This document shows positions 46,829 through 56,467 of a stretch of DNA of 64,000 nucleotides, piece by piece; the stretch's first letter is position 1; every line of letters begins with the position of its first letter. Made by a program: the position numbers and the translations under genes. Under the pieces are notes generated by a model. It was not told the origin of the DNA. It did not search any database and saw nothing but the letters and a program-made list of their open reading frames with translations. This DNA is from CAVPHV01 sp963821095 (lineage in GTDB: Bacteria > Actinomycetota > Acidimicrobiia > Spongiisociales > UBA5794), in NCBI GenBank assembly GCA_963821095.1, contig CAWGCJ010000022.1:378761-442760 (forward strand), written 5' to 3'.

Positions 46829-47657
46829 ATGGGATGGCTTGATTGGCTCTTCGGCGGCGGTGCAGACGCACTTCGTGTGTCTGGCGATCCGCAGAGCGGG
46901 AACGGCGCCTCGTCGTTCCATCTGTGGTGGGAGGTCCCGTTCGGGGAGCGCCTGACCAGCGTCGCAGCGACGCTCGAGATCGTCGATCCGCCGACGGTGG
47001 ATCGGCTCGTGTTCTGGGCGCTGCAGGTGTCCTTTGTGAAGCCGGGCGGGGGAGGGGCGCACCTCGGTCTCCAGCATCATCCGAGGTTCCCGGCCTCGAG
47101 CGCCGCAAACTGGGGTGGCTACGCCCCGCCCGAGGACGGGGGACTGCTGGAGGGATCGCCGTCACCCCTGCCGTCGACACCGAACGACCCGAACACGCGA
47201 GACTTCCTCTGGTACCCGAATCGGCCGTACCGCCTCCTGATCGACCGGTCACCCGATCCGGCGCCGGCGGGCCTCTTCGCATGGCGCGGCAGCATCGAAG
47301 ACCTGCACACCGGCGAGGTGTCGGTCGTGCGGGACCTCTACAGCCCGGGGAGTTCCTTCGCGGTCCCGTCGTCTGGACCGAGTCGTTCGCCAGGTGTGAC
47401 CATCCGTCGTTCGCTGCACAGTGGAGCGACTCTCGGCAACGGGGGAGGAGGGGCAGTCGATCCCCGTTCGCACGGTCTCGGTGAACTACCAGGAGCGCAA
47501 GGCCGGCGGGTGCGACAACACCGACGTGACCGTGGACGGCAACGGGTGGACCCAGCGGACCAACACGCACCCGCACCACACGATCCGGATCACGCCTCTC
47601 ACTTCCGCGTACGGTCTGATCCAACCCGGCGTTACCATGCCCGCTCCGGGCGTTTAG
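46829..47657 (+). CDS. Hypothetical protein (two frameshifts)
   Basis: About 276 residues after restoring two missing bases (near 47347 in a G run and near 47445 in a GGGGG run). Start MGWLDWLFGGGADALRVSG; middle HLWWEVPFGERLTSVAATLE and WYPNRPYRLLIDRSPDPAPAG; end SIPVRTVSVNYQERKAGGCDN. I do not recognise the family. Its 3' end as read overlaps the tRNA-Val gene by 10 bp, so the true stop may be earlier. Confidence 0.55.
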
Positions 47658-47720
47658 CTCAGTTGGGAGAGCGCTGCCCTTACAAGGCAGAGGTCGGCGG
47701 TTCGAGCCCGTCAACGCCCA
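47648..47720 (+). tRNA. tRNA-Val(TAC)
   Basis: 73-nt cloverleaf: acceptor GGGCGTT/AACGCCC, D-arm GCTC...GAGC, anticodon stem CTGCC/GGCAG with loop CTTACAA (anticodon TAC), T-arm GGCGG-TTCGAGC-CCGTC, discriminator A; CCA not encoded. It is the insertion target of the mobile region that follows. Confidence 0.95.
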
Positions 47721-47723
47721 CTC

Positions 47724-47752
47724 CTGAAACCCTTGTCCTGCAAGGGTTTCAG
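47724..47752 (+). other. Perfect hairpin at the left end of the mobile island (att-adjacent)
   Basis: CTGAAACCCTTG-TCCTG-CAAGGGTTTCAG: 12-bp perfect stem, 5-base loop, starting 4 bases after the tRNA. The left arm recurs exactly at 63450-63461, also with a 5-base loop and CAAGGG. It may serve as tRNA terminator and as part of the attachment region. Confidence 0.7.
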
Positions 47753-48892
47753 CTATTTGGTGTGGGAAGTCGATGACCTTGTTCTGTTCCGAAGTAGGCA
47801 GAAAGTAGGCAGCAGGTGCGTCGGAGGGCGCGTCGAGGGCGTCGGCGATGTCGCGGTCGAGGCCTTCGAAGAGGTGTCCGTAGACGTCGAGGACGGTCCG
47901 CACCGACGTGTGACCGAGCCGGGAGGCGATCACCGAGGGGTGGGCTCCTTGGTCGATGAGGAGCGCCACATGGGTATGTCTCATGTCGTGGAACCGGCAC
48001 GGTTCGCCGACGGAGGATTGCACTGCGGGTTTCCAGAAGCGGGTGCGGAAGCTGGTGCGACGCAGCGGCCCGCCTGCGGGTGCGGTGAAGATCAAGCCAT
48101 CGTCGCCGGGGTAGGCGGCGATGTGTTGGGCGAGGACGTCGACGAGCCACGTTGGGATGGAGACGGTGCGTCGGGCTGCGCGGGTCTTGGTCTCTCCGAT
48201 AGGCGAGGTGTCCGGAGACTTCGGTGAGGTTGCGTTCGATGCGGATTGCTCGTTTGAGCGGTTCGTAGTGCTCGACTCCGAGACCGGCGAGCTCCCCGAT
48301 ATCGGGCACCGCTGTACGCAGCGGTGAGCACAAGGGCCTGGAAGCGGGGGTCGATGACGTCGGCGAGCTGCTGAATCTCAGTCGGGGTGAGGTACCGCTT
48401 GTCGCTCTGCTCGATCTTCGGCAACTTGACACCCCGACACGGTGTGCGGGCGATCAGGCCCGAGTCGACGGCTGCGGTGAAGATCCGGGCGAGGAGCTCG
48501 TAGGCCTTGCGGATCGTCGCCGCTGCATACCCGGCGGTGTTGAGCTTGGCGACCCACTGCTGGACCGCGACGGGCTGGACCTGGATCAGCGTGTGGTCGG
48601 CGAAGGTGGGGAGGATGAGGTTGCGCAGATATGAGTCGTCGCGGACAATCGTCGACGGGCGGCGATTCAGGCGGCTGGCTTCGACCTGATAGGCCCATTC
48701 GGTGACGGTGATCCTGCCGAGGTGGGGGTCGGTCCAATCGCCGCGGGACATGTCGGTCTCGACGGTCGCAGCGAACAGGTCGGCGTCGGCTTTGCGGGTG
48801 AACGTCTTGTACCGTTGACGCCGGTCGGGGCCCCGATACCCGACGCGCCAGGCGTGGCCCTTGTCCTTTGGTGTCTTCTCTACCCATGCCAC
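47749..48892 (-). CDS. int: Tyrosine site-specific integrase (two frameshifts; C-terminal end uncertain)
   Basis: Phage-type integrase. The N-terminal DNA-binding and SAM-like domains begin AWVEKTPKDKGHAWRVGYRG; the catalytic residues are Arg in AAYSGARIGELAG, Lys in ETKTRAARRTV, HDMRHTH (HxxR), LGHTSVRTVLDVYGH (His and Tyr). One extra base each near 48303 and 48198 must be removed. In the catalytic frame there is no stop before the tRNA: it reads antisense through tRNA-Val, as often seen where the att core lies in the int 3' end. Boundary 47749 is the stop of the neighbouring frame and only conventional. Confidence 0.88.
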
Positions 48893-48928
48893 GATGGCAC
48901 CTCCTCGAATCAGCCGACCTCGATGGCT

Positions 48929-49144
48929 CTACGGCGATTGTGCCACCCGGGAGTGACACGTGTCGGCGATACGGTCTTCGATCCACACCTCGACGTCGAC
49001 CCATCGGTAGCGGATGTGTCGGCCGGCTCGGAAGCCGATGGGTCCTTCTCCTCGGTAGCGCCATGCGTAGAGGGTCTTGATTGGGACGTCGAGGAAGTCG
49101 GCGAGTTCTTCTGCGGTGAGGAGACGGTCGTTCTTGTTGTTCAT
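48929..49144 (-). CDS. AlpA-like excisionase / helix-turn-helix protein
   Basis: 71 residues with the excisionase-family motif LLTAEELADFLDVPIKTLYAWRYRGEGP and IRYRWVDVEVWIED. Located just upstream of int on the same strand, the usual place for a directionality factor. Confidence 0.88.
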   Translation of the reverse strand: MNNKNDRLLTAEELADFLDVPIKTLYAWRYRGEGPIGFRAGRHIRYRWVDVEVWIEDRIADTCHSRVAQSP

Positions 49145-49164
49145 GGTCGGATCATGCGGGTCGA

Positions 49165-49685
49165 CCCTGTCAGCAGAGTGTCAGCAACTCTCATCAGAGT
49201 GTCATTTCGATGTTCTCTTCTTTCGGGTGTGGCCGGCGGGGAGGTGGTGTTCGCGTTCGCGGACGTTGTCTCTGACCTGCAGTTGGAGGGTTTCTGACAG
49301 GGTTGTTGACATTCTCGTGAGAGGGTTGTTGACACTCTGGTGAGAGGGTTCGAGCGCGGCCGGCCGGCGCAGGGAATTGCTGTTGGATCTTCGTCCGCGG
49401 TTGGTCCGTTGCCGGTTGGAGGGTTGATGACAGGCCTTTCATCTCGGCGTCGCCGGCTTCGCGGGTGTGATCGTCGTATCTGACCCTTGGCACAGAGTGG
49501 CGCAGGGTTGGCGGATCCTTGGCGGCGAGCCGAGACGGCCCAGGAACGTGGGGTCGACGGGATTTCTTTCGAATACCCGGCGATGCTGCGAGAAGCGTTG
49601 CTGCGCAACGGATTCCAGGGATACGGCGACCCTGCGGATGATTCGGTTGACAGGGCTGTTGACACTCTGCTGAGAGGGTTGTCGT
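49165..49685 (+). repeat. Iteron-like 22-23-bp repeats (GTTGACACTCTGNTGAGAGG)
   Basis: Two tandem copies at 49302-49324 and 49325-49347, a third with flanking TTGACAGGG at 49647-49685, and an inverted pair at 49165-49206 (CCCTGTCAGCAGAGTGTCAG and TCTCATCAGAGTGTCA), plus a half site near 49429-49444. The spacing and both orientations suggest binding sites for a replication or regulatory protein. No gene is convincing in 49145-50007, although minus-strand frames stay open across it. Confidence 0.75.
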
Positions 49686-49959
49686 GTCTACTCGGTAGCA
49701 ATGGAGCACGCAACCAGTATCCGTGACGGCCGAGATCTCTCCGGCAACGAAGAACCCGGATTCTCCGTGGAGAGTCTGGATATCGATGTTCGCGCCAACT
49801 CTGTGCCAAGGGTCCTTCTTCACAATCCGTCACATGGACCAGATCGAAACGGGGAATGGCACGGCGAACCGTCCCCGCCGGCAGAACAGTCCTCGCGAGC
49901 TCCCCGTCAACCCTGTCACCGCGTCTCGGTCCGAACCGGCCTTTTCAACACACGCACCT

Positions 49960-49994
49960 GCAACACAGTTGCGGATGTATACACGTAGACGTGT
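49960..49994 (+). other. Cluster of small palindromes upstream of the relaxase: possible oriT
   Basis: GCAAC-ACA-GTTGC (49960-49972), TGTATACA (49976-49983) and ACACGT-AG-ACGTGT (49981-49994) lie within 35 bp, ending 13 bp before the relaxase start. Inverted repeats next to a relaxase gene are typical of transfer origins; this assignment is inference. Confidence 0.4.
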
Positions 49995-50007
49995 CGGGGG
50001 TGTCGGC

Positions 50008-52765
50008 ATGTTGAGTCTCGCCAAGGCCCGCAAGGACTACTACCTCCAGAAGGTGGGCGAGATCTCACCCCGCGAGGACTACTACCTCAAGGGCGGCACA
50101 GCGAGCGGTTCCTGGCACGGCAGTGGTGCAGCCGAGATGGGTATCGACGGCGCGGTGACGGCTGAGGGCCTGGTGCGGCTCTTCGACGGCCAGCATCCCG
50201 ACACGGGGGAACAGCTCGGACATCGGCTTCGCAAGGACGGGGTGGCGGCGTGGGACTTGACGTTCTCGGCGGACAAGTCGGTGTCGCTGTTGTGGGCGTT
50301 CGGAGACGACGAGGTACGCGTAAGCATGTCGTTGAAGCGTTCGAGGAGGCCACCGCTGAGGCCGTCTCGTACATGGAGTCGGTGGCGTCTTCGACGCGGG
50401 GGGCCTCCCGGACCCCGGTCCTCGATGATGACGGAGTACCCGTTCTCGATGATGACGGGATGCCCCGTCATCGGGTTGAGACGTGGCCGATCCGGACCGA
50501 GGGCTATGTGTCGGCGTGGTTCACGGAGTTCACGTCCCGTGCCGACGATCCGCAGCTTCACACTCACGTGGTGGTCGGGAACCGAGTGAAGGGCGTCGAC
50601 GGTGTCTGGCGTGCAATCGACGGACGACATCTTGTACCGGCATCAGCTGGCGGCCGGGTATCTCCACGAAGCTGAGCTGCGGAGCCGTCTCACCGAACGG
50701 CTTGGCGTGCGGTGGCAGCCCGTCCACAACGGCATGGCCGACATTGAGGGCTTCACCCGCGAACAGGTTATGGCGTTCTCGCAACGACGCCAGGAGATCG
50801 TGGCATGGCGTGACGCTCACGGCATTGCGGACACTCCTGCCGGGAACGAGGTCGCCACCCTGGCCACCCGGAGCCCGAAGCAGGACCACCCGCTCGAGAC
50901 GTTGATGCCGCAGTGGCTGGAGCGGGGAGTCGAGGTTGGGATCACGCCTGAGACGGTGGCGACGGTGTGCGAGCGGAGTCATGAGGTCACCGTTCCCGAC
51001 CCCGAACGTCTCTTCGACCACTTGGCCTCCGGGGAGGGTCTGACAGCACAAGCATCAACGTTCGGACGCTCAGACGTGCTCGCCAGCACCGCGGAATCGC
51101 TCCCCGAAGGCGGGAAGCGACCGGATCTGGAGGACGCCGTGGACGCGTTCCTGAGCCGCTCGGATGTGATCCCGATCCTCCCCATCCACACCGGCGCCGA
51201 CAACACGAGCGACCTGCCGATCGGGATCAGCGCAATCGACCGAGAACGCCTCCGTGACCTCGAATACGCGACGAGAGCCGCCCAGGTCATGCGACGCAGC
51301 GACGGCGACACCTTCCCGGGTCTCATCCATGAACGCCGATACACCACAACCGAACTCCTTGCGATCGAGCAACGAATCATCGACCGCGCCATAGACGGCG
51401 TTGGTTCCAGTCGGTGGGCTGTATCCGTGGGGAAGGTCGATGAGGCCCTCGAGCGTCATCCGATGCTCACTGAAGAACAGCGCGAAATGGTCCGCCAGTT
51501 CGCTACGTCCGGGAACGCCATCGACATTGGAGTGGGGGCGGCTGGGACCGGGAAGACGACCGTCATGGCGACTCTCGGTGAACTCGCAGAAGAGACGAAT
51601 ACGCCTGTGGTGGGTGCAGCGTTGGCGGCCCGGACCGCCGCAGGGTTTGAATCAGCGACCGGCATCCGATCCTCCACGCTCACCCGCTTGCTCGGGGAAG
51701 CCAAGACGGCCGGTGGCCTCCCCAACGGCGTTGTTGTGGTTGTCGATGAGGCCGGGATGGTCGGCAGCCGCCAACTCGCCGAAACCTCCGACCTTGTTGA
51801 AGCAGCCTCCGGGAAAGCTCATCTTGATCGGCGACCACCACCAACTCGCCGAGATCGACGCCGGTGGCCTCTACCGGGCACTCACTGTTCGTCTGCCGGC
51901 CGTTGAGCTCACCGAGAACGTCCGACAGGACCAGGAATGGGAACGAACCGCCCTCACAGAGCTTCGTGACGGGTCGATCGGCCGTGCTGTCGCGATGTAT
52001 GACCGACGCGGCAAGATCATCGTCGCCGCCGACACCGACGACACCATCAACCAGGCCGTACAGGATTGGTGCCGCGACGTCCAAGACGTCGGTGACCCCG
52101 CCGATGTGCTCCTCATAGGACATCGAAACGCCACCGTGGACCAACTCAACAGGCGTGCACGCACCGTCATCGCCGAAACCGGGCACCTTGAGGGACCGGC
52201 CTTGGACGTTGGCGACCGGGTGTTCCAGGCCGGGGACCGTGTCGTGTGTCTCAAGAACAGGCCACGCCTCGGAGTCCTCAACGGCGACCTCGCAACCGTG
52301 TCCGAAATCGACACCGAACGGCGGGGCGTGACGATCTGCCTTGATCGCACCAGCGACACGGTCACGGTGCCGGACTGGTATCTCGACGATGGCCACCTCG
52401 ACTGGGGATACGCCCTCACTGGCCACAAGGCTCAGGGAGCCACCGCCCGCCGGGTTCACACCGTCGCAGGTGCTGGCGTCGACCGCGAATGGATCTACGT
52501 CACCATGAGTCGAGGCCGCGAGGCGAACACCATCTACCTCACCGACCCTGAGCACGACCACGACGAGTGCACTCACCTCACCCACCAACATGCCGACCGT
52601 CTCCCAGCTCTCGTCGCTGCTCTCGGCCGTAGCGCCGCGGAACCCGCAGCCCTTGACACCGGACGAGGACCTCGGGTCGAAGCGGACGAACAACTCGCAC
52701 AGCGCCTCGCCGAAGCGGAAGCAGCGTTCGGGAACCCAGAAGGCGACAAACGGTCCCCAGCCTGA
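50008..52765 (+). CDS. MobF-family relaxase/helicase (TraA/TrwC-like; three frameshifts)
   Basis: About 918 residues when three single-base shifts are corrected (near 50316 one missing; 50633 and 51812 one extra each). The N-terminal TrwC relaxase domain has tyrosine pairs (KDYYLQK, REDYYLKGG), SADKSVSLLWAFGD and the HUH-type histidine motif QLHTHVVVGNRVKG. The C-terminal RecD-like helicase has Walker A GAAGTGKTT, Walker B VVVVDEAGMV, GDHHQLAEIDAGG and GHKAQGATARRVH. It nicks oriT and unwinds DNA for conjugative transfer. No coupling protein or type IV secretion genes are present, so the element looks mobilisable rather than self-transmissible. Confidence 0.9.
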
Positions 52766-53129
52766 CGGCCGTTGTGGGGGCGATCACCTCGTCAACTATC
52801 TGACTCTGCACGATGAAGCGCAGAACCGACGCCGCGACAGACGCTCAACCATTGCCTACCAACCACCCGAATGGATCACCGGGACCCTCGGAGAGCGACC
52901 CGCCGGCGACGATCGTCGGGCTGCATGGGACAGACTGGTCGACCGCGTAGTGCGGTACCGCACCGACCAGGAGATCCCCGACGAAGCTCCCGAACTCCTC
53001 GGAACACAACCACCAAGCAGGGACATCGACAAGCGGGTCGCATGGATCGCAGTCCAACGCGCAATGCAGGATGATCTCCGACTCCTGACATTGGCACAGG
53101 ATCGCGAACGAAACGCCATTAGTCGTTGA
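52766..53129 (+). CDS. Relaxase C-terminal-like segment in another frame
   Basis: This frame continues one base on from the relaxase and reads YQPPEWITGTLGERPAGDDRRAAWDRLVDRVVRYR, resembling the C-terminal tail of long MobF relaxases. It is either the true end of the relaxase after a further +1 shift near 52770 or a small separate gene (its frame is open from 52590). Confidence 0.5.
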
Positions 53130-53337
53130 CATCGTCACGAAACATCCCGCAGGCACTCGATCGCCCTCGCATCCTTGAACACCCGTGACCGGCCGGGCCC
53201 CCACGGCCGTGGTGGGGCAAAGGACTCGACGGTCTCGGGGAACGACATGCAGGTAGGTATCCACGGCCACGGCGGCGAAACCGGCCGGGTTTGGGATTCG
53301 TCGCTAGCAGTGGAAACGACTGACGATCTCAAGAGAC

Positions 53338-53784
53338 TTGTGTTCGGAGGCTCGCTATCTACCAGCCGTCCATGCAGGCTCGCAGTACGCATGGGGATAC
53401 CGAGACTCGGAAGGCAGCATCCTTGACGGCGGCAAGAACTACACGCTGCACCTGCCCAAGGATGTTCCCCAAGAGAGGTTCTGGTCGGTTGCGGTCTACG
53501 ACAACCAGAGCCGGTCCTTGCTCCGCACGGAGCAGCGCTACCCGACCAAAGCCAGCTGGCGCAAGAACGAGTCCCTCGTCAATGAGAAACTCGACGAATA
53601 CGTCGCGAACGACGACGGCTCGATCGATCTCTACTTCGGCCCGGAAGCACCCGAAGGCAAGGAACCCAACTGGATCCAGACCATTCCCGGCAAGGGATGG
53701 TTCTGTCTCTTCCGCCTCTACGACACACTGAGGCCCTGGTACGATCGCAGCTGGAGGTTCGGCGAGATCGAACTGGTTGAGTGA
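53338..53784 (+). pseudogene. DUF1214-domain protein, 5'-truncated
   Basis: About 148 residues covering only the C-terminal DUF1214 domain of DUF1254/DUF1214 proteins: AWGYRDSEGSILDGGKNYTLHLP, FWSVAVYDNQSRSLLRTEQ, DGSIDLYFGPEAPEGKEPNW, GWFCLFRLYDTLRPWYDRSW. The N-terminal several hundred residues of normal family members are absent, and the sequence upstream (53130-53337) holds no recognisable remainder. First of three DUF1214 pieces in this island. Confidence 0.8.
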
Positions 53785-53940
53785 CATCGAGCATGAAAGC
53801 GAGGTGACTCGCCAAGGGGAATGGCGAGACGAACCGGATCTGGCTTGCTTGGAAGGGTCATACGGCCGTCTCCCGCAACCGGATCACACGACATCGCCGC
53901 CAGGTGAAGGAAGGAAGAGGACGCGGATGGGGTACCACCC

Positions 53941-55641
53941 ATGATGAAGCTTGCCGAGTTGCGCACAGTCGTGCGGCCGAAGGTGCTGCGCAGTGATGGG
54001 ATGGCTGGTCTCGTTCTGGGTGTCGAGAGCGTTCCCGATGGTCTTGCGAGTGGTTTGCTGGCTGGGGTGAATCCGGTGGCGGGATTGTATGCCTACATGG
54101 TGGGGGCGTTCTCGGCGGCGTTCTTCACGAGCACGGCGTTCATGGCGGTGCAGGGCACTGGTGCGATGGCGATCATCGTTGCCGACGTGGGGCTCGATTC
54201 CATCGGCGACGATCCCGCCCGAGCCCTGTTCACGTTGTCCATCGTGACCGGCGTCGTAATGGTCGTTGCAGGATTACTGAAGCTCGGAGTGATGCTGCGT
54301 TTCGTCCCGAACTCGGTGATGGTTGGTTTTCTCTCAGCGGTCGGGATCAATATCGTCCTCGGTCAGCTGCCCGATTTCACGGGTTACGCGGCCGAAGGGT
54401 CGAACCGGGTGGCACGGACCTTTGACCTGCTGGTCCACTTCTGGCGCGTCGATGTCTGGACGTTGACCGTCGGTGTCGTGACGATCGTCCTCATTGTGGT
54501 CCTGCGGCGGACCCGGCTCGGTGCACTCGGCATGGTTGTGGCGATCGTCCTCGGATCTCTGCTGGCAGCTCTTTTCGGTGTGTTCGACAAGACCGCGCAG
54601 TTGGTGGGTGAGATCGCCGACGTGCCCGGGTCGCTTCCGCTGCCGATGTTGCCGTCGCTGAGCGATGTGCCGGCCTTGCTGATTCCGGCGTTGTCGCTCG
54701 CCTTCGTGGGTCTCGTGCAGGGGGCTGGTGTGACCTCGGCGTTCCCCAATCGGGACGGCTCGCCGTCTGATGCCTCCCAGGATTTCGTCGGCCAGGGCGT
54801 CGGCAACGTGGCATCGGGGTTCTTCCAAGGGATGCCGGTCGGGGGCTCGATGTCTGCCAGTTCGCTTGTCGTGTCGGCCGGGGCCCGGAGCCGCCTGGCG
54901 CTGATCTACACCGGTGTTGTGATGGCGGTGGTCATTGTCCTCTTCGGAGGCGCTGTGGAGCACATCGCGATGCCGGCACTCGCCGGGTTGCTGATCGTCG
55001 TCGGCGTCGAGACGATCAAGCCTGCGGAGATCGTCAACGTGTACCGGACCGGCCGGATCCAGGCCGGCACCATGGTGGTGACGCTCCTGCTGACACTGCT
55101 CATACCGTTGCAGTACGCCGTTCTCGTCGGGGTTGGGATCTCGATGCTCCTCTACGTTTTTCGCCAGTCGGAGCAGGTGTTCATCAAGCAGCTGATCTTC
55201 GAAGGCGATGACCTGACCCGCGTCCGCCGCGCTGATCCACCCGACGTCGTGGGGCCGAAGGAGGTTGTCGTGCTGCAGCCCTTCGGGAGTCTCTTCTACG
55301 CCGGCGCACCCGTGTTCGAGGCCGAACTGCCCGAAGTCACTGAGCAATCCGTCGGTTCCGTGGTGATCATCCGCCTGGAGGGCAAGGTGGACGTCGGGTC
55401 GACCCTGATCACGGTCCTGGGGGACTACGCACGTTCACTGCAGGAGGTCCGGAGCAAGCTCGCCATCGTCACCGATAGCGACCGTGTTACCCAGCAACTC
55501 GATACGACAGGGGCCGCCGATGTGATTGGGAGACAGAACATCCGTCTCCAGACCGAATACGTGTATGAGGCCACCATGCAGCTCGTGACCGACTCACGGC
55601 AGTGGGTTGAGGATCGGAAGCAGTCAGGTGATGAGACCTGA
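53941..55641 (+). CDS. SulP family anion transporter with STAS domain
   Basis: 566-residue full-length SulP transporter, paralogue of the gene at the window start: LVLGVESVPDGLASGLLAGVNPVAGLYAYM, MAVQGTGAMAIIVADVG, and a GMPVGGSMSASSLVVSAGARSR segment identical in plan to the first copy. About ten to twelve helices, then a STAS-like domain from EVVVLQPFGSLFYAGAP with a degenerate Asp-Ser loop (VDVGSTL). This VPDGLASG variant differs from the VPQSLGYA type at 59419. Anion unknown. Confidence 0.93.
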   Translation: MMKLAELRTVVRPKVLRSDGMAGLVLGVESVPDGLASGLLAGVNPVAGLYAYMVGAFSAAFFTSTAFMAVQGTGAMAIIVADVGLDSIGDDPARALFTLSIVTGVVMVVAGLLKLGVMLRFVPNSVMVGFLSAVGINIVLGQLPDFTGYAAEGSNRVARTFDLLVHFWRVDVWTLTVGVVTIVLIVVLRRTRLGALGMVVAIVLGSLLAALFGVFDKTAQLVGEIADVPGSLPLPMLPSLSDVPALLIPALSLAFVGLVQGAGVTSAFPNRDGSPSDASQDFVGQGVGNVASGFFQGMPVGGSMSASSLVVSAGARSRLALIYTGVVMAVVIVLFGGAVEHIAMPALAGLLIVVGVETIKPAEIVNVYRTGRIQAGTMVVTLLLTLLIPLQYAVLVGVGISMLLYVFRQSEQVFIKQLIFEGDDLTRVRRADPPDVVGPKEVVVLQPFGSLFYAGAPVFEAELPEVTEQSVGSVVIIRLEGKVDVGSTLITVLGDYARSLQEVRSKLAIVTDSDRVTQQLDTTGAADVIGRQNIRLQTEYVYEATMQLVTDSRQWVEDRKQSGDET

Positions 55642-55675
55642 CCGGAGACACGAAGGAAGATTGGGAGGAGCAGAG

Positions 55676-56101
55676 ATGCGGGGAAGAAGCAGGCGGATGA
55701 CAGTGGGGCTGACGTTGTTGCTCGTCCTCGCGGTCGCTCTCGTTGCGTGCTCTGACGAGGGGGGTGGCGATCCCGCACCGGCCACAACCCAGGCCGCCGA
55801 GACCTCCGACACTGAGGCCGCAGGAACCGACGACACCGAGGCACCCGCGTCGGAGGAGCCGCCGAAAACTGAAGCCCCAACCACGACCGCCGTCGCGGAA
55901 GAGCCGCCAACGGAGGAGACCGCCACCGGCGGCGAAGCCGCCGAGGCCGAACCCGACCTCGAGCCCGCCGACGTTCCGGTGTGGGTGTGGATCCTCGCCG
56001 GGCTCGTGCTGCTCGTCGCAGTGATCTGGATGGTCACCCGCTCAGGCTCAACAGAGGTCAACGAGGAGACAACCCAGCCGGAGCCGCCTGCCGATTCCTA
56101 G
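55676..56101 (+). CDS. Lipoprotein-like protein with Thr/Glu-rich linker and C-terminal membrane helix
   Basis: 141 residues: basic start RGRSRRM, hydrophobic signal ending VALVAC, a long low-complexity Thr/Glu/Ala/Pro segment, then a membrane helix VWVWILAGLVLLVAVIWMV and a short tail. GGGAGGAG ribosome-binding site; starts 34 bp after the SulP gene, so probably cotranscribed. Same architecture as the gene at 62688-63077. Confidence 0.75.
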   Translation: MRGRSRRMTVGLTLLLVLAVALVACSDEGGGDPAPATTQAAETSDTEAAGTDDTEAPASEEPPKTEAPTTTAVAEEPPTEETATGGEAAEAEPDLEPADVPVWVWILAGLVLLVAVIWMVTRSGSTEVNEETTQPEPPADS

Positions 56102-56467
56102 GGGTCAGAGGGCGACCTTCCGGATCGGCTCGTGAGGCGCTCGGCGAATCACGCACCTACCGGTCCGTATCTCGGCTCGATCTCGGGGAGCTGGTGCGGT
56201 CTACAACGTATCCCTGTCTTGGGGCGACCTCGCGCCATAGACCAACGCTGAGTCGATCTGTCTCGAACGTCCACATGTCGGCAACTCGTCGCTCACCCGC
56301 GCATACTGCCACCGTCGAGAGCACCGATGGCCGAGCAGAACCGGCAGTGTGCGCCCAACCAGGTTGGACGCACACGCTGCGAAGAGCTCGCCACGCCAGG
56401 GTGCGCGTCTACTTTGGGTTAGACCCGCCCCTCCGACACCATCGAACTCCCGGGTGCGACGCTGCCG
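56102..56467 (+). other. Intergenic region with strong hairpin
   Basis: No convincing gene. A hairpin at 56347-56375 (GTGTGCG, one mismatch, CCAAC, loop CAG, GTTGG, CGCACAC) lies between the converging genes and may terminate transcription in both directions. Confidence 0.6.

Noticed and set aside
46068..48095. A 675-codon open frame on the minus strand crossing tRNA-Val
   Set aside because: Only its first part (down to about 47.75 kb) is integrase. The rest is antisense to the tRNA and to two coding genes and is Arg/Pro-rich shadow sequence.
49141..49833. Two long overlapping minus-strand frames across the iteron region
   Set aside because: Both are low-complexity Arg/Ser/Pro sequences that translate the repeats (LSAECQQP-like) and have no ribosome-binding site or family.
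49723..50007. An N-terminal extension of the relaxase
   Set aside because: The frame is open upstream, but TrwC-type homology begins at LSLAKARKDYY and the upstream DNA holds the palindromes and repeats expected of a control region.
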